Positions 34,105 to 41,612 of a DNA stretch of 64,000 nucleotides are shown piece after piece. A model generated the notes under the pieces. The model saw nothing but the letters and a program-made list of their open reading frames with translations, did no database searches and was not told where the DNA came from. The DNA is from Thermoanaerobaculia bacterium. Its GTDB lineage: Bacteria; Acidobacteriota; Thermoanaerobaculia; Multivoradales; Multivoraceae. The stretch lies in assembly GCA_022826745.1 (NCBI GenBank), contig JAJDUI010000036.1, positions 1-64,000 on the forward strand, in the 5' to 3' direction. How positions within the stretch are numbered: the first letter of the stretch is position 1; each line of letters opens with the position of its first letter. The translations under genes and the position numbers were made by a program.

Positions 34105-35676
34105 ATGGCGAAGGCAGGCGACGACGACCGAAAGGGCGACAACGGCAAGCCGAAGGGACTTCTCAACCGCTTCCTGACCGCCATCGAGGTCGTCGGCAAC
34201 AAGCTGCCGGACCCGGCGATCCTCTTCCTGCTGCTGCTGTTCCTGACCTGGATCGCTTCGGCGATCCTGGCGCCGGTCCAGTTCGCGGACATCCACCCGG
34301 TCACCGACGAACCGGTCCGGATCCAGAACCAGCTCACCGGCGAGGCGCTGGCGACGTTCATGGCGCAGCTGGTGACGACGTTCACCGGGTTTGCCCCGCT
34401 GGGCGTGGTGCTCGTCGCGCTGCTCGGCGTCGGCGTGGCCGAGAAGACGGGCTTCATCAACACGGGCCTGCGCCTGATCCTCGGCTTCACGCCGAAGAGT
34501 CTGCTGACCCCGATGCTGATCCTGGCGTCGATCGTCAGCCACACGGCCGCGGACGCCGGCTACGTCCTCGTCATCCCGCTCGGCGGGGTCATCTTCTACG
34601 CCGCCGGCCGCCATCCGCTCGCCGGAATCGGGGCCGCCTTCGCCGGCGTGTCGGGCGGCTTCTCGGCCAATTTCATCCCCTCGGGCATCGATCCGCTGCT
34701 CCAGGGCTTCACCCAGTCCGCGGCCCAGATCCTCGACCCGGAGGTCCTGGTCAACCCGCTCTGCAACCTCCTGTTCACCGGGCTGTCCTCCATCCTGGTG
34801 ATCGCCGTCGGCTGGTACCTGACAGACCGCGTGATCGAGCCGAGGCTCCGCGGCACCGAGATCGACGGCGACCCGGACGAGATGCCGAAGATGGAGGAAC
34901 CGAGCCGCAAGGACCGCCGGGGCTTCCTTGCCGGCATGGCGTCCCTCGTGCTCGGCCTGGTCGTCCTGCTGATCTGGGCCTGGCCCGAGGCGTCGCCGCT
35001 CCGCAGCGATGCCGGCGAGCTGACCGCGTTCTCGGCGCCGCTGATGCAGATGCTGGTGCCGCTGATCTTCGTCTTCTTCCTGATTCCCGGCGTCGTCCAC
35101 GGCTACGTCGCCGGCACGGTGAAGACCCACCGCGACATCGTCGACGGCATGAGCGACGCGATGCGCACGATGGCCTACTACCTGGTCATGGCCTTCTTCG
35201 CCGCCCAGTTCATCGCCGCCTTCAGCAGCTCGAACGTCGGCCTGCTGATCGCGTTGAAGGGCGCGAACTTCCTCCGCGACCTCGGGCTGCCGGCGCAGGC
35301 GACCGTGGTCGGCATCGTCCTGCTGTCGGCGGTCGTCAATCTCTTCGTCGGCTCGGCCTCCGCCAAGTGGGCTGTGCTCTCGGTCATCTTCGTGCCGATG
35401 CTGATGAGCCTCGGCATCTCGCCGGAACTCACCCAGGCCGCCTACCGGGTCGGCGACAGTGTGACGAACATCGTCACGCCCCTCATGCCCTACTTCCCGC
35501 TGGTCGTCGTCTTCTGCCAGCGCTACACGAAGAACGCCGGCATCGGCACCGTCCTGTCGCTGATGATCCCGTACGCCGTCACGCTGCTCATCACCTGGAC
35601 CATCTTCCTGATCGGCTACTGGCTGCTGGGCATTCCGCTCGGCCTCCAGGCGGGCTACACCTACCCTGCCGCCTGA
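34105..35676 (+). CDS. AbgT-family transporter
   Basis: A 523-residue membrane protein of the AbgT family (p-aminobenzoyl-glutamate importers; some members export sulfonamides). It begins with a cytosolic GLLNRFLTAIEVVGNKLPDPA motif, has GFAPLGVVLVALLGVGVAEKTGF and SHTAADAGYVLVIPLG, then ANFIPSGIDPLLQGFTQ and near the end GSASAKWAVLSVIFVPML plus TPLMPYFPLVVVFCQRY, all family hallmarks. About 11-13 hydrophobic segments. A strong AGGGGAG ribosome-binding site precedes the ATG. No aminoacylase (AbgA/AbgB) is adjacent, so the substrate cannot be confirmed. The next gene starts seven bases after its stop, but is unrelated in type. Confidence 0.92.
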   Translation: MAKAGDDDRKGDNGKPKGLLNRFLTAIEVVGNKLPDPAILFLLLLFLTWIASAILAPVQFADIHPVTDEPVRIQNQLTGEALATFMAQLVTTFTGFAPLGVVLVALLGVGVAEKTGFINTGLRLILGFTPKSLLTPMLILASIVSHTAADAGYVLVIPLGGVIFYAAGRHPLAGIGAAFAGVSGGFSANFIPSGIDPLLQGFTQSAAQILDPEVLVNPLCNLLFTGLSSILVIAVGWYLTDRVIEPRLRGTEIDGDPDEMPKMEEPSRKDRRGFLAGMASLVLGLVVLLIWAWPEASPLRSDAGELTAFSAPLMQMLVPLIFVFFLIPGVVHGYVAGTVKTHRDIVDGMSDAMRTMAYYLVMAFFAAQFIAAFSSSNVGLLIALKGANFLRDLGLPAQATVVGIVLLSAVVNLFVGSASAKWAVLSVIFVPMLMSLGISPELTQAAYRVGDSVTNIVTPLMPYFPLVVVFCQRYTKNAGIGTVLSLMIPYAVTLLITWTIFLIGYWLLGIPLGLQAGYTYPAA

Positions 35677-35683
35677 TCGCGCG

Positions 35684-36184
35684 ATGAAGGAGACACCGTC
35701 GATGGCCGCGGCGCTGTCGGTGTTCCTGGTGCTGGGCGCCATGCTCGCGCCTGCGGCCGGAGCACAGCCGACCAGGCCCATCTACCCTGTCTACGAGGGC
35801 TACGTGCCGAACGACGACGGCACCGCCGTCCTCGTCTTTGGCTACTTCAACCACAACTCGGTCGCGGTCGAGATCGCGGCCGGAGACGAGAACGGCTTCT
35901 ATCCCGGACCGGCGGACCGCGGCCAGCCGACCGTCTTCGAACCGGGACGCCAGCGCAACGTCTGCCTGATCGTGCTCCCCGCCGACCACGAGGGCAACCT
36001 GCGCTGGTCGGTGACGGTGGCCGGGAACACGCAGAAGACAACGGAGCGCGGCGGGATCGATACGCTCTACCTGATCGAGAACATCTCCATGGCCTACCAC
36101 CTGGCAAGACGCGTCGACACCGCCACCGCCGAGCACGGCGTCTGCGTCGAGGCCAAACCGGCCACGACCGGGAGCGAACGATGA
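35684..36184 (+). CDS. Small secreted protein, unknown function
   Basis: A 166-residue protein with signal peptide (MKETPSMAAALSVFLVLGAMLAPAAGAQ) and a mature part with PIYPVYEGYVPNDDGTAVLVFGYFNHN, a FEPGRQRNVCLIVLP segment and a C-terminal region rich in beta-type sequence. The YEGYxxNxDGTxxLxFGYxNxN segment recurs in secreted proteins found beside copper or cytochrome proteins in Acidobacteriota, as I recall, but I know no function. Its stop overlaps the ATG of the cytochrome/monooxygenase-like gene by four bases (ATGA at 36181-36184), so the two are likely expressed together. Confidence 0.7.
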   Translation: MKETPSMAAALSVFLVLGAMLAPAAGAQPTRPIYPVYEGYVPNDDGTAVLVFGYFNHNSVAVEIAAGDENGFYPGPADRGQPTVFEPGRQRNVCLIVLPADHEGNLRWSVTVAGNTQKTTERGGIDTLYLIENISMAYHLARRVDTATAEHGVCVEAKPATTGSER

Positions 36185-37551
36185 AGAACGCCCTCCCCCT
36201 GTTGACCCCGGCAGCGATCCTGGTCCTCGCGTTCCTGGCCGCTCCGGCTGCCTCGCCGGCCGCGGCGGAAGACGCGGACACACCGACGTTCAGCCGCGAT
36301 ATCGCGCCGATCTTCCAGCGCTCGTGCCAGCGCTGCCACCGGCCCGAGACCGCCGCGCCGATGTCTCTGATCACCTACGAGCAGATCCGGCCCTGGGCAC
36401 GGTCCATCCAGCGCCGCGTCGAGTCCCGGCAGATGCCGCCCTGGCACATCGACCGGACGATCGGTGTCTACGAACCGGACCCGAGCCTGAGCGACGAGGA
36501 GATCGCCCTGGTCACCGCCTGGGTCGATGGCGGCGCCCCGCGCGGCAACCCCGCCGACCTGCCGCCGTCGATCGAGTGGCCCGACGGTGACGCCTGGGAG
36601 TACGGCGAACCCGACCTGGTCGTCGAGATGCAGGAGGACATGGTGGTGCCTGCCGAGGGCCCCGACCTGTTCGTCAACTTCATCGCGGACACGGGTCTCA
36701 CCGAGGACCGCTACATCCGCTGGATCGAGGTCAAGCCGAGCAAGGCGGGCAGGCCGACCGTCCACCACACGATGGTCTACGCCATCCAGGACGACGCGGA
36801 GTACGTCGGCGAGGACTTCTTCGAGCGCGACGACGACCCGAACCGTCGCGACGCCGACGGCAACCCGGTCGGCTCGCTCCTCATCGAGTACGCGGTCGGC
36901 AACACCGGCGACATCTACGCCGAGAACACCGGCAAGCTGCTGATGGCAGGCGCCAAAATCCGTTTCAGCGGCCACTACCACTCGCTCGGCGAGGAGATCC
37001 GCGATCGCCAGCGGGTCGGCTTCGGCTTCTACCCCAAGGGCGTCGTGCCGAAGCACCGGATCGTCTCCACCCGGCTCTTCGCCGGCCTGCCGAGCAACCG
37101 CGGCTGGCGCAACAACGAACTCTCCATCCCGCCCGGCGCCGACAACGTCCGCCACGACGGCTACCGCGTCCTCGACCGGCCGATCCAGTTGATCAGCTTC
37201 CAGGCCCACATGCACTACCGCGGCAAGGGGATGGAACTCGAGGCGATCCACCCCGACGGCCGCCGCGAACTGCTGACCCGGATTCAGAACTACGACTTCA
37301 ACTGGCAGATCGCCTATCCCTACAAGCACCCGCCGGTTTTCCCCGCCGGCACTGTCCTGCACGTGACCTCCTACCACGACAACTCGGAGAACAACCCCTA
37401 CAACCCCGACCCGACCGCCTGGGTCGGCTGGGGCAACCGGACCGTCGACGACATGGCGATCGGCTGGACGAACTTCGTGTTCCTGTCGGACAAGGACTAC
37501 GAAGAGCACGCGACAGCCGGCGCCGCGACGGGGGCCGGCGCGGGCGACTAG
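36181..37551 (+). CDS. Cytochrome c domain fused to PHM-like copper monooxygenase fold
   Basis: A 456-residue secreted protein. After a signal peptide (to about residue 30) comes a c-type heme site CQRCH (Cys49, Cys52, His53) in a short cytochrome domain with MPPWH further on. The rest resembles the copper type II ascorbate-dependent monooxygenase (PHM/DBM) fold: VHHTMVY (His195, His196), SGHYHSLG (His265, His267) and FQAHMHYRG (His343, His345), arranged like the CuH (two plus one His) and CuM (HxH) sites of PHM. The heme may deliver electrons to the copper pair in place of ascorbate; the substrate is unknown. Preceded by a small secreted gene with an ATGA overlap. Confidence 0.82.
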   Translation: MKNALPLLTPAAILVLAFLAAPAASPAAAEDADTPTFSRDIAPIFQRSCQRCHRPETAAPMSLITYEQIRPWARSIQRRVESRQMPPWHIDRTIGVYEPDPSLSDEEIALVTAWVDGGAPRGNPADLPPSIEWPDGDAWEYGEPDLVVEMQEDMVVPAEGPDLFVNFIADTGLTEDRYIRWIEVKPSKAGRPTVHHTMVYAIQDDAEYVGEDFFERDDDPNRRDADGNPVGSLLIEYAVGNTGDIYAENTGKLLMAGAKIRFSGHYHSLGEEIRDRQRVGFGFYPKGVVPKHRIVSTRLFAGLPSNRGWRNNELSIPPGADNVRHDGYRVLDRPIQLISFQAHMHYRGKGMELEAIHPDGRRELLTRIQNYDFNWQIAYPYKHPPVFPAGTVLHVTSYHDNSENNPYNPDPTAWVGWGNRTVDDMAIGWTNFVFLSDKDYEEHATAGAATGAGAGD

Positions 37552-37628
37552 CGGCGCGAGCGGCGGAGATCGGCCCCCCGTCCCGAACCCCAATCGCAGC
37601 GCGCGGAATCGGCGGTCCTCTCGTGTGT

Positions 37629-38846
37629 CTAGTCGAGGAGCGACGCTGACATCACGGCGGTGCGCACGCGACCGTCCCGCCAGGCAAAGATCAAGCGGTC
37701 CGCGTGGCGGACGAGCTTGGGCACGCCGACGGCACTGCGGCCAGCGGGCACCGGCGCCACGGCGTGAGAGGTGCCGGTGCTCCCCTTGCGGGCGACCCGG
37801 CGGACTCGGAGTTCGAAGGCGCCGGCATCCGAGCGCTCGACCCAGCTGACTGCCGCGGTACCGTCATCGAGGATGGCGACGCCGGCCCAGCCACGCGGGG
37901 AACCGTCATCGACTCGAATCGGAGCGTCGAATCGTTGCTCTCCGGTGTTCCAGAAGGCAGCCAGCACCCTCGACTCGCCGCCGGCGGCGGTGAACCAGGC
38001 GACCGCCGGCCCTGCTTCCCCTGAGGCCAGGGCAGGGCCGTTCGTCGGGCAACCGCGGATGTGCCAACCGTCGCGGTGAACGAGTTCCGAAGCCGTCCAC
38101 CGGTCCTTCTCGAGGCGGGCAAACGAGATGTCCCGGAACTCACCCTCCCGGCGGTCGCGGAAGGCGAGGAACAGGTTTCCCGCCGTGCCGGCCATGGCCG
38201 TGGTGCAGCAACTGCAGACGTCTGCGTCCACCTGGCGGTCGCCCGCGAGGCTGCCAGTTGAATCGAAACGCGCTGAACGAAGGGCCATCCTCGGTTCCAC
38301 CTCGCCGTGTCCGGCGGCGGTCGCCTCTGCATCGTCGTTGCCGAAGGTCGCCAGGTAGGCCATCTCGAACCCGTCCGCGATCGGGGAGTACGCCACGAAG
38401 CCGGCGTACCCGTCGACGCCTTCGCCACTCGCACGGAACACCTCCCGCCAGGTTGCGCCCCGGTCCTCCGAAAACACCAGCCGGATGCCGTAGCCATAGT
38501 CGCCCTGCCGGTCTTCGTCGTGAACCAGCCAGTGCGCGGCCAGGCGGTCGGCGCCCAGCGGAACGACTGCGGGATGGTCGATCCAGTTGACGAACCAGTC
38601 CTCGCCCGACGCGACCGTCGTCGCATCGACCCACTCGTCTCCGTCCAACTCGGCGAACCGCAACGCATGACCGCCCCCGTTCAGGCGGTCAACCCAACTG
38701 AGGACGATCGTCCCATCGGGTCCCGCGTTCAGGTCGTAGCTGCTGCTCTTCTCCGGGGCGGGCGTGTCGAGCAGCCGCACCTCCGCGACCGCGACCGTGG
38801 CAAGGGCGCTGATCCCAAGAACGATGAAGAGTGCGCGACGACCCAT
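37629..38846 (-). CDS. Secreted sialidase-like (BNR/Asp-box) protein
   Basis: A 405-residue protein starting MGRRALFIVLGISALATVAVAE (signal peptide), followed by a six-bladed-propeller-like sequence with an Asp box, FSEDRGATWREVF, and repeated blades such as LSWVDRLNGGGHALRFAELDG and RDRREGEFRDISFARLEKD. CSCC and CTT residues in the middle may bind metal or form disulfides. It resembles exo-alpha-sialidase-like proteins, but the Arg triad of true sialidases cannot be assigned, so enzymatic activity is open. The start at 38846 is chosen for its signal peptide; the upstream open frame runs into an inverted-repeat element. It follows the cytochrome gene convergently. Confidence 0.75.
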   Translation of the reverse strand: MGRRALFIVLGISALATVAVAEVRLLDTPAPEKSSSYDLNAGPDGTIVLSWVDRLNGGGHALRFAELDGDEWVDATTVASGEDWFVNWIDHPAVVPLGADRLAAHWLVHDEDRQGDYGYGIRLVFSEDRGATWREVFRASGEGVDGYAGFVAYSPIADGFEMAYLATFGNDDAEATAAGHGEVEPRMALRSARFDSTGSLAGDRQVDADVCSCCTTAMAGTAGNLFLAFRDRREGEFRDISFARLEKDRWTASELVHRDGWHIRGCPTNGPALASGEAGPAVAWFTAAGGESRVLAAFWNTGEQRFDAPIRVDDGSPRGWAGVAILDDGTAAVSWVERSDAGAFELRVRRVARKGSTGTSHAVAPVPAGRSAVGVPKLVRHADRLIFAWRDGRVRTAVMSASLLD

Positions 38847-38930
38847 CAAGCGCCGGATTGTCTCAGATAGCCAGCAAGGAGCGAGGCACCCAGTGTGGAA
38901 CGACAGCCTGCGGCCAACCGGCGACGTCCA

Positions 38931-39109
38931 GCCCGGCCGGGGAGCGGAGGGGGAGGGTCCCAGCGGGCTAGAGGCAAGTGACGCCCACCGACCGCCCATC
39001 AACCAACGCCGACGTGAAACGCGGCCGACCGCAGCGAGCGCCGACGTCCCCTCTACTCAGAGAGCGCGAGCGTCCGCTGGGACCCTCCCCCTCCGCTCCC
39101 CGGCCGGGC
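38931..39109. repeat. MITE-like element B, copy 2, with 36-base perfect terminal inverted repeats
   Basis: The arms 38931-38966 (starting GCCCGGCCGGGGAGCGGAGG) and 39074-39109 are exact reverse complements over 36 bases and enclose about 107 bases. The interior shares the CCGACCGCAGCGAGCGCCGA and GCGCGAGCGTCCGCTGGGAC blocks with the element at 1952-2126. No reading frame inside is convincing. The element sits between two minus-strand genes, right after the stop of the lipoprotein gene at 39127. A fragment resembling the end of repeat A (GGCACCCAGTGTGG) lies just upstream at 38885-38898. Confidence 0.8.
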
Positions 39110-39126
39110 GGCCACAATCGCCGGCG

Positions 39127-39888
39127 CTACTTCCAGGTCACCGCCATGGCGAAGAAGTGGTCGAAGACTTCCCGGTTGGGGTGGTTCGCGTCGTTGTTCT
39201 CGGGACTGCGGATGTAGAAGTCGAGTTGCTGGGCAGCGGGGTTCACTGCTCCCGCGGGACCTTCGGCCGGCTCGAGCTGCACCTGGAGCGTCTCGCGGTC
39301 GCGCATTCCCTGCGTCACCATGAAGTGGATCTGGTAGTCGCTGTACAGCTCTTCGCCGTCCAGCGTGGCGCGGCCGTAACCCCAGCCGGCGATGTACAGC
39401 AAGCTCTTGGGCCAGTTCGAGTCGCCGCAACCGGCATCGCCGTGTTCGAACAGGTAGGCCGCGATGCCGCCGTCCTGGCATGGCGAGAACTCGTGGAAAC
39501 GGTCGAGCTCGACGACGTAGTCCCCTTCGGGAAGCTGCAGTTCGGCGCGGAACGTCCCCGTGTTCGCGATCTCGTCGACGTCGATCAGGATCTCGCCGCC
39601 CACCGGCGCCACGTTGCTCGCGTCGTCGCCCATGTGGTCCCAGGGAGACTCGTCGTCCAGCCGGCCCACCTGGTGGACATTGGTGCCCACGATGACGAAG
39701 CGGCCGTCGTACAACTCGTGCTGCTCCGGCTCGTAGAGGCCCATGCCGGTGCCTGGCTGGTTGCGGGCGGTGACCGGCGCCGGCTCGGGGTCGGACTCGG
39801 ACTCGGCGCTCCCGTCGCCGATGCGTACGGCACAGCCGGCGAGCAGCAGAAGCATGGCCAGCGACAACGTCGTGCTCGATCGGTACAT
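39127..39888 (-). CDS. Putative lipoprotein of unknown function
   Basis: A 253-residue protein with a lipoprotein signal MYRSSTTLSLAMLLLLAGCAVR (Cys19) and a strong GGAGGG ribosome-binding site six bases before the ATG at 39888. The mature part starts with a Glu/Pro/Asp-rich linker (SAESESDPEPAP), then YDGRFVIVGTNVHQVGRLDDES, a segment with Cys residues (SPCQDGGIAAYLFEHGDAGCG) and a C-terminal beta-rich region ending AMAVTWK. I recognise no domain. Likely attached to a membrane facing the periplasm. Divergent from the XdhC genes starting at 39950. Confidence 0.68.
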   Translation of the reverse strand: MYRSSTTLSLAMLLLLAGCAVRIGDGSAESESDPEPAPVTARNQPGTGMGLYEPEQHELYDGRFVIVGTNVHQVGRLDDESPWDHMGDDASNVAPVGGEILIDVDEIANTGTFRAELQLPEGDYVVELDRFHEFSPCQDGGIAAYLFEHGDAGCGDSNWPKSLLYIAGWGYGRATLDGEELYSDYQIHFMVTQGMRDRETLQVQLEPAEGPAGAVNPAAQQLDFYIRSPENNDANHPNREVFDHFFAMAVTWK

Positions 39889-39949
39889 GCTGATCCCTCC
39901 ACAGTTCTGCGTTCCACTATAGCCACGCGACAAGAGTAGAATCCGGCCC

Positions 39950-40264
39950 GTGCTGGACATCCTCTCCGACGTGGACCGCTGGCGCGCGGACGGCCAACGC
40001 GTGGCCGTCGCGACCGTGATTCGCACCGTCGGCTCATCGCCCCGGCCCCTCGGCTCGAAGATGGCCGTGTCCGGCGACGGCGGCATCGCCGGTTCGGTCA
40101 GCGGCGGCTGCATCGAGGGCGCCGTGATCGAGGAGGCGCAGTCGGTCCTCGAGGACGGCCAACCGAAGCGGCTCAGCTACGGCATCTCGGACGAGCTTGC
40201 GTGGTCCGTCGGCCTGACCTGCGGCGGCGAGGTCGAGGTGCTGGTCGAACGCATCGACGGCTGA
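39950..40264 (+). CDS. xdhC: XdhC N-terminal half (XdhC/CoxI domain)
   Basis: A 104-residue protein starting at GTG 39950. It matches the small XdhC_CoxI domain: VAVATVIRTVGSSPRPLGSKM, then VSGDGGIAGSVSGGCIEGAVIEEA with the conserved GGCxE, ending in LTCGGEVEVLVERI. XdhC proteins bind molybdenum cofactor, protect it and hand it (after sulfuration) to xanthine dehydrogenase-type enzymes. The usual single XdhC chain is here divided between this gene and the next, which carries the Rossmann domain, 17 bases apart. No xanthine or CO dehydrogenase genes are visible in the window. Confidence 0.87.
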   Translation: MLDILSDVDRWRADGQRVAVATVIRTVGSSPRPLGSKMAVSGDGGIAGSVSGGCIEGAVIEEAQSVLEDGQPKRLSYGISDELAWSVGLTCGGEVEVLVERIDG

Positions 40265-40281
40265 GGCCGGGGGGCTGCCCG

Positions 40282-41004
40282 ATGGGTTTCGATTCCCTCC
40301 GCCGGTCCCTGCTCGCGGGTGAACGGGTGGTCGCCTTCACCCGCGCCGAAGGCGGCGAACTCGGAGCTCGCCTGCTCGTGTGGCCGGACGGCCGGTCCGA
40401 AGGCACCCTCCGCGACCCGGAGCTCGACCGAACGGCCCTGGGCCTCGCCACGGCGGACGTCCTGCCGGCCACGGGCCTTCGCGAGATCGAGAGTGTCGAA
40501 GTGTTCGTCGAGACCTACGAACCGCTTCCCCAGTTGTTCGTCGTCGGCGCCGTCCACGTCGCGATCCACCTGGTCCACTTCGCGCGGCAACTCGGCTTCC
40601 GCACCGTCGTCGTCGACGCCCGCTCGGCCTTCGCCACCGCCGAGCGCTTTCCCCATGTTGACGAGCTGGTCGTCGAGTGGCCGGCGGACTATCTGGCCCG
40701 CGTGCCGCTCCACGCCAACACCTACTGCGTCTTCCTCACGCACGACGAGAAGCTGGACAACCCGGCGCTCCAGGTCGCTCTCGAAGCCGGGGTCCGCTAC
40801 GTGGGCGCCCTGGGTTCCTCGCGCACCCACTCGAAGCGGGTCGCCGCGCTTCGGGAATCCGGCCTCGCGGATGAGCTGATCGACCGGATCCACGCGCCGA
40901 TCGGCCTCGATCTCGGCGGCCGCAGGCCCGAGGAGATCGCGATGGCGATCGCCGCCGAACTCGTCGCGGTGCGAAACGGCAGGCAGGCTGCCGGCAAGCG
41001 ATGA
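40282..41004 (+). CDS. xdhC: XdhC C-terminal half (XdhC Rossmann domain)
   Basis: A 240-residue protein starting MGFDSLRRSLLAGERVVAFTR. The XdhC Rossmann domain is recognisable in PLPQLFVVGAVHVAIHLVHFARQLGFRTVVVDAR, FLTHDEKLDNPAL, YVGALGSSRTHSKRVAAL and the final IHAPIGLDLGGRRPEEIAMAI. Together with the preceding small XdhC/CoxI protein it reconstitutes a molybdenum-cofactor insertion factor. Its last four bases (ATGA) overlap the MocA start, showing tight coupling to cofactor nucleotide transfer. The first 75 residues, before the Rossmann part, look like a further copy of the substrate-binding region and may be a partner for the 104-residue protein. Confidence 0.86.
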   Translation: MGFDSLRRSLLAGERVVAFTRAEGGELGARLLVWPDGRSEGTLRDPELDRTALGLATADVLPATGLREIESVEVFVETYEPLPQLFVVGAVHVAIHLVHFARQLGFRTVVVDARSAFATAERFPHVDELVVEWPADYLARVPLHANTYCVFLTHDEKLDNPALQVALEAGVRYVGALGSSRTHSKRVAALRESGLADELIDRIHAPIGLDLGGRRPEEIAMAIAAELVAVRNGRQAAGKR

Positions 41005-41612
41005 CCCGCCCGGTCTCCGGCGTCGTCCTCGCCGCCGGCCTCTCGACCCGGTTCGAAACCAGCCCGGACAAGCCGAAGCAGCTCTACCGGATCGGCGGCG
41101 AGAGCCTGGTCCGCCGAACCTGCCGGGCGGCGCTTGCGTCCGCTCTCGGGGAGGTGATTCTCGTCACCGGCCACGCGGCCGAGAGTGTGCGGTCGGAGGT
41201 CGCCGACCTCGACCTGCGGGCGGTCCACAACCCGTCCTACGCCGACGGCCAGCGCGGATCGGTGCGTTGCGGCCTGGCCGCCGTCGGGGACGACGTCGAG
41301 GGCACCATGTTCCTGCCGATCGACCAACCCGGTCTCGACGCGACCGTCATCGACCGGCTGCTCGGAGCGTTCGACGGCCCCGACTCGATTGTCGTGCCGA
41401 CCTTCCGGGGGCGCCGGGGCGCCCCGGTCACCTTCGGCCGCGACTGGTTCACCCGCCTGGAAGGACTACGAGGAGACGAGGGCGCGCGTCCCCTGCTCCG
41501 CGAACTGGCCGCTCACGTCGAGGAACTGGAACTCGACTCGGAACTGCCGCTGGTCGATATCGACACGGAAACCGAGGCCCGGTCGTGGAACGAAAGGCAC
41601 GGCACGCCGTGA
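41001..41612 (+). CDS. mocA: MobA/MocA-like nucleotidyltransferase
   Basis: A 203-residue protein of the MobA-like NTP transferase fold: VSGVVLAAGLSTRFETSPDKPKQLYRIGG (nucleotide-binding loop, with an inserted segment compared with the usual AGxSxRMGxxKQLL), then GEVILVTGHAAE, YADGQRGSVRCGL, MFLPIDQPGLD and FRGRRGAPVTFGRDW. Its position directly after xdhC genes fits a molybdenum-cofactor cytidylyltransferase, which makes the dinucleotide form used by xanthine dehydrogenase-type enzymes. Guanylyl or other nucleotidyl transfer cannot be excluded. The start overlaps the previous stop by ATGA and its own stop overlaps the ManA start as GTGA. Confidence 0.82.
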   Translation: MTRPVSGVVLAAGLSTRFETSPDKPKQLYRIGGESLVRRTCRAALASALGEVILVTGHAAESVRSEVADLDLRAVHNPSYADGQRGSVRCGLAAVGDDVEGTMFLPIDQPGLDATVIDRLLGAFDGPDSIVVPTFRGRRGAPVTFGRDWFTRLEGLRGDEGARPLLRELAAHVEELELDSELPLVDIDTETEARSWNERHGTP

